A stretch of DNA of 34,702 bases. It comes from Gemmatimonas sp. (GTDB lineage Bacteria > Gemmatimonadota > Gemmatimonadetes > Gemmatimonadales > Gemmatimonadaceae). Made by a program: the position numbers and the translations under genes. The stretch lies in assembly GCF_021298855.1 (NCBI RefSeq), contig NZ_JAJTHI010000046.1, positions 1 to 34,702 on the forward strand, given 5' to 3'. The notes beneath the pieces are model-generated. The model was not told where the DNA came from. It did not search any database and worked only from the letters and a program-made list of their open reading frames with translations. Below, piece by piece: positions 1-8,457 of this stretch. Positions within the stretch are counted from its first letter, which is position 1. Every line of letters starts with the position of its first letter.

Positions 1-70
1 GTGCCTGCGCCGCGCCGCGTCCTGCTGCCGGATTCACGATGAGAGCAATCACGCGGGGCGGGATGGGAAC

Positions 71-646
71 GTGTGTAGTGGCGGGGCCCGGTGTTTCGAG
101 CCACGCTGCCGCCGGAACGGAAACAGTGCACGACCGTGTGGCGCGTCACTGACGGTAGCCACGGTACGCACCAGCTTGCCGGACAAGTTACCCTCGCGTG
201 TGCGGATGGGGGCGCGGGGGGCGCGCCATCGGCCAGCGGTCGACGTGCCTGCCGGCAGCGACCCGGTAGTGGGTTTCGACATCCACAGGGGGTCGAGCAG
301 CGATTCGGCCAACCGCGCCTTCCGCGTGGCCAACCCGGACTTCCGCGACATCAGCATTCGGCTCGAGGGCACGTACAACGGCGGTGCCTTCACTTCCGTC
401 CGCGATGTGAACGCCAAGCCGGACGTGCCGCTGTCGAAGCCGCTCACGATCGGTGCAGGCGGTGACGACGTGACGGTCACGATCGACATGACCGAGTGGT
501 TCCTGCGCCCCAACGGCGGCCTCTACTCCCCCGCCGTGGGGAACAGCGCCGGCTTCGTGCGCGCCAGGATCCGGAACAACATCCGGAACGCCTTCCGCGC
601 GTTCCGTGACAAGAATCGCGGCGGCAAGAACGACGACGACCGCTGA
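71..646 (+). CDS. C-terminal part of a secreted protein of unknown function (partial or decayed 5' end)
   Basis: The last 100 or so residues look like real protein: a V-D-V-P-A-G stretch, then FDIHR, a segment around VANPDFRDISIRLEGTYNG, an amphipathic beta-rich region (DVTVTIDMTEWFLRPNGG) and a charged tail ending NDDDR. From memory this resembles the C-terminal half of DUF4382-like lipoproteins common in Gemmatimonadota, which normally begin with a lipoprotein signal and a beta-sandwich. Here the upstream residues are Arg/Pro/Cys-rich and do not look like that domain. No signal peptide is visible. The frame stays open to the left edge of the window, so the GTG at 71 is only the first available start. 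The gene is either cut by the window edge or carries a frameshift or deletion near 150-250. The C-terminal half is well supported as coding; the start and the function are not. Confidence 0.5.
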   Translation: MCSGGARCFEPRCRRNGNSARPCGASLTVATVRTSLPDKLPSRVRMGARGARHRPAVDVPAGSDPVVGFDIHRGSSSDSANRAFRVANPDFRDISIRLEGTYNGGAFTSVRDVNAKPDVPLSKPLTIGAGGDDVTVTIDMTEWFLRPNGGLYSPAVGNSAGFVRARIRNNIRNAFRAFRDKNRGGKNDDDR

Positions 647-665
647 ACGCCGCTCAGGAGAGACA

Positions 666-703
666 CCCCGGCATCCCGTGCATCTGGCGGCGGGATGCCG
701 GGG
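666..703. terminator. Bidirectional terminator-like hairpin
   Basis: A perfect 13-bp stem (CCCCGGCATCCCG at 666-678 with its complement at 691-703) and a 12-nt loop lie between the convergent ends of the first gene (stop at 646) and the peroxiredoxin gene (stop at 745). There is no clear T-run on either side, so it may work as a hairpin-only terminator or mRNA 3'-end stabiliser. Confidence 0.6.
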
Positions 704-744
704 CTCGTTCACGGAAGATCGATGTGCGCGATGCCGCTGGCGGC

Positions 745-1299
745 TCAGCGCGAGGGCGACGCCGCGCCTGCGGCCACGACGGCCGCGCCAAGGGCAGTGT
801 ACGCATCTTCCGACATCTGATTGAACGGTCGCGCGATGTAGGCAATGCGCCCCTGCGGATCGATGACATACAGGTGCCGCTTGTGCCAGAGCATGCCGCT
901 GGCGCCATAGGCCTTGCCCACGATCTTGTTGCCGTCGGTGGCGAACCGGAACGGGAAGTTCTTCTTGCGCGCCCAACCGGTGAGGTCCGCCACATCGTCG
1001 GTGCTCACCCCCACGAGCGTGACCTCCTGCCCGCCCTTGAACAGCGTGGCGTACCGGTCGCGGTACGCTTCCATCTGGGTCGTGCATCCGGGGGTGCCCG
1101 CCTGCGGGAAGAAGGCCAGCACCACCGTTTCACCGCGATGCGCCGAGAGCGTGAAGGGGGCCGTATCGGCACCCTTGGCCGTCACGGTGGTGACGGTGAA
1201 ATCGGGCGCCAGGTCGCCCACCTTGAGCGTCTGGGCGGCGAGGGGATCCGCGGCGATCAGCAGCGCCAGCGGGAGCAGTGTGCGGAGTGTGCGGGGCAA
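745..1299 (-). CDS. Periplasmic peroxiredoxin (AhpC/TSA, BCP-like, 1-Cys)
   Basis: This 184-aa protein is a thiol peroxidase of the AhpC/TSA superfamily. Residues 1-23 form a signal peptide (two Arg, a Leu-rich core, AAQ before the likely cleavage site), so the enzyme should act in the periplasm. The VGDLAPDFTV entry strand is followed by FFPQAGTPGCTTQM, which holds the peroxidatic Cys (about C72) in the usual TPGC context. The resolving Cys that many BCP proteins have five residues later is replaced by Met, and no other Cys is present, so it is a 1-Cys form needing an external thiol. A TPGC-type site reduces H2O2 or organic peroxides in characterised relatives; the substrate here is inferred. 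The start is TTG at 1299, because an in-frame TGA lies 18 nt upstream and no ATG or GTG falls between. The gene is monocistronic and converges on the first gene. Confidence 0.88.
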   Translation of the reverse strand: MPRTLRTLLPLALLIAADPLAAQTLKVGDLAPDFTVTTVTAKGADTAPFTLSAHRGETVVLAFFPQAGTPGCTTQMEAYRDRYATLFKGGQEVTLVGVSTDDVADLTGWARKKNFPFRFATDGNKIVGKAYGASGMLWHKRHLYVIDPQGRIAYIARPFNQMSEDAYTALGAAVVAAGAASPSR

Positions 1300-1339
1300 C
1301 GGATCCGTTCCGAGTCATGAGTAGGAGTGCCGGCTTTCG

Positions 1340-1367
1340 AGTCTAATGCACCAGCGGAAACGTCAGC
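1340..1367 (-). promoter_or_regulatory. Possible promoter of the peroxiredoxin gene
   Basis: On the minus strand GCTGAC (1367-1362), a 16-nt spacer and TAGACT (1345-1340) lie about 40 nt upstream of the TTG start. The match to a sigma70-type promoter is only moderate. Confidence 0.3.
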
Positions 1368-1419
1368 GCACCGGTTCCCGCGCGCGAGGCCGCCCCGCCC
1401 GCCCCGCCGCCCCGTGAGC

Positions 1420-1616
1420 GGATCCCTGAGGGGGTGACGCCGGCGCACGGAGGAGCGGAGCGACGGAGGGCGCACGGCCACCCCGGAAGAGAGCAGCGAA
1501 CGGGGTGAGCGGGAGCAGGCGGGGCGTGTTGCCCGGGAACGCCACGGCCCACGCCCACGACCCACGAACTTCGACCCACGACCCACGAACTTCGACCCAC
1601 GACCCACGACCGGCAA
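1420..1616 (-). repeat. Intergenic element, family A copy 1: CCCACGA tandem repeats plus conserved block
   Basis: Most of the 380-nt gap between aconitase and peroxiredoxin is this element. Positions 1554-1609 hold two 21-bp units (CCCACGA followed by CCCACGAACTTCGA) and two more CCCACGA heptamers. Next to them, 1420-1500 contains a block with CTGAGGGGGTGACGCCGG (1426-1443) and CGGCCACCCC (1475-1484). Read on the minus strand, the order is GTCGTGG-type repeats, then GGGGTGGCCG, then CCGGCGTCACCCCCTCAG. The same order and the same 18-mer recur at 34245-34470. Both copies lie just downstream of a gene (acnA, ppa) in the same orientation relative to it. No ORF or transposase is present. Confidence 0.7.
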
Positions 1617-1630
1617 ACCGCCGAAGGCAC

Positions 1631-1662
1631 AACGGGCCCCGAGCCGAAGCCCGGAGCCCGTT
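1631..1662 (-). terminator. Terminator hairpin of acnA
   Basis: On the minus strand, just after the aconitase stop, AACGGGC and GCCCGTT flank an inner GC stem closed by a TTCG tetraloop. It is followed by GTGCCTTC rather than a clean T-run. The position and the stable tetraloop hairpin support a 3'-end function. Confidence 0.65.
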
Positions 1663-1680
1663 CCGCTGCCACCGAAACGA

Positions 1681-4422
<2,742 letters not shown>

Positions 4423-4517
4423 GCAGGGGGAGTGTCCGGCGCGCGCCGACCCCTCGGGCGGCCACGCGCGTTCGCAGTGGAGCCACTCATCGCGCCGCCG
4501 CCCTCCCCGCGGAAGGG

Positions 4518-4541
4518 CCCGGTACCGACGAGGCTACCGGG
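4518..4541 (-). terminator. Hairpin overlapping the marR stop codon
   Basis: CCCGGTA (4541-4535 on the minus strand) and TACCGGG (4524-4518) form a perfect 7-bp stem with a 10-nt loop that includes the MarR stop. It may separate the SRPBCC-marR transcript from acnA. There is no T-run, so it could equally be a protein-binding palindrome. Confidence 0.35.
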
Positions 4542-5034
4542 AAATATCGGCGGGTGCGCGGGAATTCGCTGCGGGGGGGGCGGCGACCGGGCTCAGGAGA
4601 CCGGCCAGGGCCCGGAGCTCGGGCGTGGCGGTGGCAAAAAAGCGGGCATCGACGGCCTCAACGACCGGGAAGGCCCGCCGGGCGAGACGGCGGCCGGTGG
4701 CGGTGACCTCGATGCAGCGGGCGCGGGCGTCGTCGGGGTGCGGCCGCCGCTCCAGATACCCCATCTTCTCGAGGGCGCGCAGGACCTCGGAGGTCATGAC
4801 GGCGTCGGTTCGGGCGTGCTCGGCGATGTCGCGCTGCGTCACCGGCGGGTGGCCCCGCTCGCGGGTGAGCCACGCGCTGCTGGCCAGCAGCACGAACTGG
4901 GCGTGCGTGAGGCCGAGCGGCTCGAGGGCGTGCCGAATGGCACGCTGCCAAGTGATGGCCACCTGCCAGAGCACGAATCCCGGGCTGGCACTGGGCTCGG
5001 GGAAGCGGGAGAGGGACGCGTTGTCAGCGGGCAT
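4534..5034 (-). CDS. MarR-family transcriptional regulator
   Basis: This 166-aa protein has the MarR winged-helix layout: an N-terminal helix (FVLWQVAITWQRAI), GLTHAQFVLLASSAW, the recognition-helix region TQRDIAEHARTDAVMTSEVLRALEKMGYLERRPHPDD, and wing residues ending in RCIEVTATGRRLA. MarR proteins bind palindromic operators as dimers and are usually released by small aromatic or oxidised ligands; the ligand here is unknown. The start is the ATG at 5034. It lies inside the end of the SRPBCC gene (11-nt overlap) with no Shine-Dalgarno of its own, so translation is probably coupled. The two palindromes in the upstream promoter (5499-5510 and 5531-5542) are the obvious candidates for its autoregulatory operators. 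The Ala/Pro-rich tail after residue 145 is likely disordered. Confidence 0.88.
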   Translation of the reverse strand: MPADNASLSRFPEPSASPGFVLWQVAITWQRAIRHALEPLGLTHAQFVLLASSAWLTRERGHPPVTQRDIAEHARTDAVMTSEVLRALEKMGYLERRPHPDDARARCIEVTATGRRLARRAFPVVEAVDARFFATATPELRALAGLLSPVAAPPAANSRAPADISR

Positions 5035-5482
5035 GGTCAGGCGCGGTGCGCGCCGCCGCATACTCGGCCAGCCTGCGCACGGTGTGAGGAAGCCCCCGCT
5101 GAAAGCCGGGGCCCATGAGGCGGGCGAAGAGCGCGGCCAGCGGGCCGCCAATTTCGACCCGGTGCGTAATCTCGCAGCCGCCGCCGGCGAGCGGCGTGAG
5201 CTCGTGGCGAAAGCGGATGCGGACCAGGGGCAGTCGGCGATGCGGCACGAGGGTGAGGGTGTCGAACCCGTGCCCAGGGTCACAGCGCTCCAAAAGGAAG
5301 CGCAGCGGGGGGCCGGCGGCGGGGCGGAGGGACCCGGTGACGCCGGTGGCGAACGGGCCGTCGATGGAGGCGCCCCGGACATCGTCGTCCCAGGCCGCCC
5401 AGGTGGCCGGGTCGCGATAGCAGGCCCAGACGGCGTCGGCCGAGGCCGTCGAGGTGGCGGTGGCAGCAGTGACCCACGGCAC
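5024..5482 (-). CDS. SRPBCC (START/polyketide-cyclase-like) family protein
   Basis: This 152-aa protein has the sequence pattern of the SRPBCC fold: an N-terminal beta strand and helix around VWACYRDPATWAAWDDDV, a run of beta strands (GFDTLTLVPHR, LVRIRFRHELTPLAGGGCEITHRVEI), and a long C-terminal helix beginning GPGFQRGLPHTVRRLAEYA. Such proteins hold hydrophobic ligands in a deep cavity; no substrate can be assigned. The start is GTG at 5482, preceded by AAGGAG at good spacing. It is the first gene of a two-gene unit with the overlapping marR gene. This suggests that it handles or responds to the ligand sensed by that regulator, which is an inference. Confidence 0.8.
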   Translation of the reverse strand: MPWVTAATATSTASADAVWACYRDPATWAAWDDDVRGASIDGPFATGVTGSLRPAAGPPLRFLLERCDPGHGFDTLTLVPHRRLPLVRIRFRHELTPLAGGGCEITHRVEIGGPLAALFARLMGPGFQRGLPHTVRRLAEYAAARTAPDHAR

Positions 5483-5494
5483 GGTGGCTCCTTG

Positions 5495-5554
5495 ATGATA
5501 CGTGTACGTAGTACGGGGTTCACTCAGTATTACGTACACGTAGCAAATGCGCAA
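5495..5554 (-). promoter_or_regulatory. Promoter with two MarR-type operators upstream of SRPBCC-marR
   Basis: On the minus strand TTGCGC (5554-5549), a 16-nt spacer and TAATAC (5532-5527) make a plausible promoter. TACGTGTACGTA at 5499-5510 and its exact inverted copy TACGTACACGTA at 5531-5542 are each near-palindromes of the form TACGT-NN-ACGTA. One lies in the -35/-10 spacer and the other just after the expected transcription start. This is the usual geometry for steric repression, most simply by the MarR protein encoded by this unit. Confidence 0.6.
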
Positions 5555-5621
5555 GCCCGGCGTGGCCGGCGCGGGTGGCTCCGGCCGCGGCGGGGCCCAT
5601 GGGTGTGGCCTTGCCCCGGCC

Positions 5622-5667
5622 TGCCAGCCGACATGCCAGCCGACATGCCAGCCGACATGCCGGCCGG
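5622..5667 (+). repeat. Three 12-bp tandem repeats upstream of the response regulator
   Basis: TGCCAGCCGACA occurs three times without change (5622-5633, 5634-5645, 5646-5657) and runs into a degenerate fourth start, TGCCGGCCGG. The array ends 25-35 nt before the response-regulator start, directly upstream of a candidate -10 box. OmpR-type regulators bind direct repeats with a period near 10-11 bp, so a regulator-binding array is possible. Simple slippage expansion is the alternative. Confidence 0.7.
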
Positions 5668-5685
5668 CGCTACCGGCCCTAGATT
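5662..5685 (+). promoter_or_regulatory. Candidate -10 box and palindrome of the response-regulator gene
   Basis: TAGATT at 5680-5685 lies 7 nt before the ATG at 5693, giving a near-leaderless start. The palindrome GGCCGG-N5-CCGGCC (5662-5678) sits immediately upstream, where a regulator could control promoter access. Confidence 0.5.
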
Positions 5686-5692
5686 CCCAGCG

Positions 5693-6370
5693 ATGCGTGT
5701 CCTGCTGGTGGAAGACGACGATACCTTGCGCGACAGTGCTACGGCGTACCTGCGCGCGTCGGGGTTTGCCGTGGATCCTGCCGCCACCGGGACGATGGCG
5801 CGAGAACTCGCCGCCGTCAGCCCCTACGACGCCGTCGTGCTGGATGTGCGGCTCCCCGACGACGACGGGTTTGCCCTGTGTACCCTGTTTCGGCGCCGGG
5901 TACCAGCCCCCCGCATTCTCATGGCCACGGCGCGGGACGGGGTGGAGGATCGCATTGCCGGCCTCGATCTCGGCGCCGACGACTACCTCGTGAAGCCCTA
6001 TGCGCTCGGGGAGCTCGTGGCCCGCGTGCGCGCGTTGCTGCGCCGCCCCGATCATGCCGCGCCCACGGTGTTGCGGGTGCACGACCTGGTGCTCGATCCG
6101 GCCACGCGGGAAGCCCGCCGCGGGGCGCGGGTGATGGTCCTCACCACCAAGGAGTTTGCGGTGCTGGAGGTCCTCATGCGCGCCGCCGGCCGCGTGCTCA
6201 CCCGCGAGTACATCGGCGAGCACGCCTGGGACGACAACTTCGATCCCTCGAGCAACGTCATCGACGTGTATATCGCCCGGCTGCGGCGCAAGGTGGACGG
6301 CCCGGAAGACGAACCGCTGCTCAGTACCGTGCGCGGGGCCGGGTACCGGCTGGCGGCGCCGCGCCCGTGA
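5693..6370 (+). CDS. OmpR/PhoB-type response regulator
   Basis: This 225-aa protein has a receiver domain (residues 1-112) and a winged-helix DNA-binding domain (about 128-222). The receiver keeps the acidic pair D8/D9, the phospho-acceptor D51 (VVLDVRLPDDDGF), T79 (MATARDG) and K101 (DDYLVKPYALGEL). The output domain shows LTTKEFAVLEVLMRAAGRVLTRE and the typical ending VRGAGYRLAAP. It should be phosphorylated by the kinase encoded 28 nt downstream. The metal-type RND efflux operon begins about 2.1 kb downstream, and CusR/CzcR proteins are of this subfamily, so efflux control is a reasonable inference. The start is the ATG at 5693; longer in-frame extensions run through the repeat array and are not protein-like. 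Confidence 0.95.
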   Translation: MRVLLVEDDDTLRDSATAYLRASGFAVDPAATGTMARELAAVSPYDAVVLDVRLPDDDGFALCTLFRRRVPAPRILMATARDGVEDRIAGLDLGADDYLVKPYALGELVARVRALLRRPDHAAPTVLRVHDLVLDPATREARRGARVMVLTTKEFAVLEVLMRAAGRVLTREYIGEHAWDDNFDPSSNVIDVYIARLRRKVDGPEDEPLLSTVRGAGYRLAAPRP

Positions 6371-6398
6371 GCCGCCGCGTCGTGCCGGAGTTGGTCTC

Positions 6399-7778
6399 GT
6401 GAGTCCGGTCGCCACGGAGGGCAGCCGCCCGCGCATCCGCCTCCGCTTCACTGCGCTCTATGCCGCGACCCTGCTGGTGGTGCTCGTGGGTGCGGCGACG
6501 GTGCTGCGCTTTGCCCTGCGCGCCACCCTGCAGCGCGAGTTCGAGGAATCGGTGCGCGCGTCGGCGGGGCTGGTCACCCAGTTCTTCCGCACGGAGGTCA
6601 ACGAGTATCGCACCATCGAGGCCACGCTCACGCACATTTCCGGGGAGCTGGTCTTCGAAGATCGCATCATCCGCTACCGCGCGCCCGACGGGCGGCGCTT
6701 CCGCGGCAATCGGGCGCTGGCCACGCCCGTGGTGCCCGCGCTGCGCACGCCCATGCAGTCGGTGCGCTTTCCCCTCGATGCCGACCTGGCACCGGGGTGG
6801 CAGGTGGAGGTGGACGCGAGCATGACCAATATGCTGGCGCTGCAGGCGCGCATTGACCGCTGGTTTCTCTTCGGCATTCCCCTGCTCGTACTCACGGCGG
6901 CGGTGGCCGGGTGGTGGCTGACCGGCCGGACGCTCTCGCCGGTGGGGAGTATGGCCGACGCGGCGGCGCGTATTGCCCCTGCCAGCGGCACCCGCCTGCC
7001 GGTCACCAACCCCGACGACGAGCTTGGCCGGCTCGGGACGCGCTTCAATGCGCTGCTCGACCGGCTCGACGGGGCACTGGCGCAGCAGCGGCAGTTCATT
7101 GCCGACGCGGCCCACGAGTTGCGCACGCCCATTGCCCGCATGCGGGCGCGAGTGGAACTCGCTCTGCTCAAGGCCCCCGACGTCGCCACGGGTGCCGATC
7201 GCACGGAGATTCTGCGCGCGCTCGACGCCGAACTGCGCGCCATCACGCATCAGGTCGACGAGCTGCTGCAGCTGGCCCGCGCCGATGCGGCGGGGGATGA
7301 GGCGGTCGCCCACGCCGAGCGGCTCTTTCTCGACGACCTCGTGGCCGATGAGCTGCCGCGCTGGCAGCCGCAGGCCGAGCAGCTCGGGGTCGCGCTCACG
7401 GTGGGCGCGCTGGAGGAGGCCGCCGTGCGCGGCGATGCCGTGCTGCTGGCGCGCCTCTGCGGTGTGCTGGTGGACAACGCGTTGCGCTACAGCGGCACGC
7501 CCGGCAACGTGCGCGTGTCCGTGCAGGCACGTACCGACGTCGTGGTGCTCACGGTGGAAGACAACGGCCGCGGGGTGCCGGTGGCAGACCGGGTGCGCAT
7601 CTTCGATCGCTTCTTCCGCGGCGAGGAGGCGCGGCATCGCCGGGCCGACGGCAGCGGGCTCGGCCTCGCGATTGCCTCGTGGATCGTGCGGCGCCACGGC
7701 GGCACGATCCGGGTGGACGACAGTGAACTCGGCGGGGCGAGATTCGTGGTGGAGTTGGGGCGGGCAACCGTCGGCTGA
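6399..7778 (+). CDS. Sensor histidine kinase (HAMP, HisKA, HATPase)
   Basis: This 459-aa inner-membrane kinase has TM1 at about 18-42, a periplasmic sensor region of roughly 115 residues, TM2 at about 155-176, a HAMP linker (SPVGSMADAAARIAP...), and a HisKA helix with the phospho-acceptor H239 (ADAAHELRTPIARMRA). Its ATPase domain has N360 in the N-box (LVDNALRYS), G1 (VEDNGRGVP) and G2 (GSGLGLAI). All catalytic motifs are intact. The periplasmic part has no obvious His/Met/Cys metal cluster, so the ligand cannot be read from sequence. The start is taken as GTG at 6399, which gives a normal N-terminus (SPVATEGSRPRIRLRF). It directly follows the response regulator and is surely cotranscribed with it. 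Confidence 0.93.
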   Translation: MSPVATEGSRPRIRLRFTALYAATLLVVLVGAATVLRFALRATLQREFEESVRASAGLVTQFFRTEVNEYRTIEATLTHISGELVFEDRIIRYRAPDGRRFRGNRALATPVVPALRTPMQSVRFPLDADLAPGWQVEVDASMTNMLALQARIDRWFLFGIPLLVLTAAVAGWWLTGRTLSPVGSMADAAARIAPASGTRLPVTNPDDELGRLGTRFNALLDRLDGALAQQRQFIADAAHELRTPIARMRARVELALLKAPDVATGADRTEILRALDAELRAITHQVDELLQLARADAAGDEAVAHAERLFLDDLVADELPRWQPQAEQLGVALTVGALEEAAVRGDAVLLARLCGVLVDNALRYSGTPGNVRVSVQARTDVVVLTVEDNGRGVPVADRVRIFDRFFRGEEARHRRADGSGLGLAIASWIVRRHGGTIRVDDSELGGARFVVELGRATVG

Positions 7779-7797
7779 TGATGATCACCGCCGCCAG

Positions 7798-7912
7798 TGA
7801 ACCAAGAACCAAGAACTAAAAACTAAGAACTAAGAACTGAGTACCGCGAACCTCTCGCGGACCACGGGGAATTTCTGGTTCGCAGTGAACGTTCTTCGTT
7901 GTCGGTTCTTCT
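7798..7912. repeat. Intergenic element, family B: GAACCAA/GAACTAA degenerate repeats with inverted arms
   Basis: Between the convergent kinase and FliS-like genes, 7799-7840 is a run of GAACCAAGAACCAAGAACTAA-type heptamers, conspicuously AT-rich against the background. A 6-bp GC hairpin (7844-7860) follows. Then, in inverted orientation, GTTCTTCGTTGTCGGTTCTTC (about 7889-7909) is a degenerate complement of the left arm. The layout resembles that of families C and D. Confidence 0.6.
7844..7860 (+). terminator. Hairpin downstream of the histidine kinase gene
   Basis: CCGCGA (7844-7849) and TCGCGG (7855-7860) form a 6-bp stem inside the family B element. There is no T-run. It may end the two-component transcript. 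Confidence 0.35.
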
Positions 7913-7921
7913 CCTCCCCCC

Positions 7922-8275
7922 TCAGCACACCGGCAGATCACGCCGATCGGCGGAGAGCCCAACCAGTGGCCGCCGGCCAGCGCGGCGCCAGGCTTCGCGC
8001 AGGGTGCGCAGGCACTGTGCGGCGCTGACGAAGTCGCGGGCGTCCACGCATTCCTCGCACCACGCGTACAACGCGTCGAAGCTGCGCGATGCCGAGGAGT
8101 CGAGGTCGAGCGCTTCGCGGAGCACGGCAATGGCGTGCCGCGCGCCCGAAAGGTCGAACGCCTCACACGCGCCGATCGCGCGATCGTAGGCGCGAACGAG
8201 CAGCACGAGCGGGTCGGGCGCCTGTAGATCGGCATCGATCACCGCGCTGGCGAACAGGGGCGTAGGGACGGGCAC
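7922..8275 (-). CDS. Orphan FliS-like helical protein
   Basis: This protein is about 117 aa and all-helical. The pattern DPLVLLVRAYDRAIGACEAF, then a helix around ARHAIAVLREALDLDSS, then SFDALYAWCEECVDARDFVSAAQCLRTLREAWRRA, follows the order seen in FliS flagellin chaperones: the P-x-x-LVxxLYD entry, a helix ending in LD, the LY turn, and the LxxLRxAW C-terminal helix. FliS caps the flagellin C-terminus before export. No other flagellar gene is nearby, so the partner here is unknown, and the protein may only share the four-helix fold. The start is uncertain: GTG at 8275 is used because the 25 residues added by the GTG at 8350 look non-coding. Neither start has a good ribosome-binding site. 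Confidence 0.5.
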   Translation of the reverse strand: MPVPTPLFASAVIDADLQAPDPLVLLVRAYDRAIGACEAFDLSGARHAIAVLREALDLDSSASRSFDALYAWCEECVDARDFVSAAQCLRTLREAWRRAGRRPLVGLSADRRDLPVC

Positions 8276-8445
8276 GTCGGGGGGAGCTGGAGAGAGCACA
8301 CGGCGCTGAGGACTACCGCCACACCAGAGAGATCGGCGCGCGTTGCGCACTTCTTGAGCGCGTCATCGCCCAGAGTGTGACCAATTGCACGATTGGCCGT
8401 CGGCGACCTCCTGGTCGTGTTCACGAGCCGTTCATGATCGGTGCG

Positions 8446-8451
8446 TAGCTT
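8446..8451 (+). promoter_or_regulatory. Candidate -10 box (TAGCTT) for the RND efflux operon, leaderless geometry
   Basis: TAGCTT is followed by exactly 6 nt (8452-8457) and then the ATG of the tolC-like gene. Transcription would begin at or next to the start codon. No Shine-Dalgarno is present and no clear -35 is seen. Confidence 0.55.
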
Positions 8452-8457
8452 GGCGGC

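Noticed and set aside
1554-1609. Regulatory operator array for aconitase or peroxiredoxin
   Set aside because: It lies downstream of both the acnA stop and the likely peroxiredoxin promoter, and it matches a dispersed element found again at 34245, so a gene-specific operator is unlikely.
5622-5667. Possible CRISPR or iteron array
   Set aside because: The 12-bp units are directly abutting with no spacers, only three are perfect, and no cas or replication gene is nearby.
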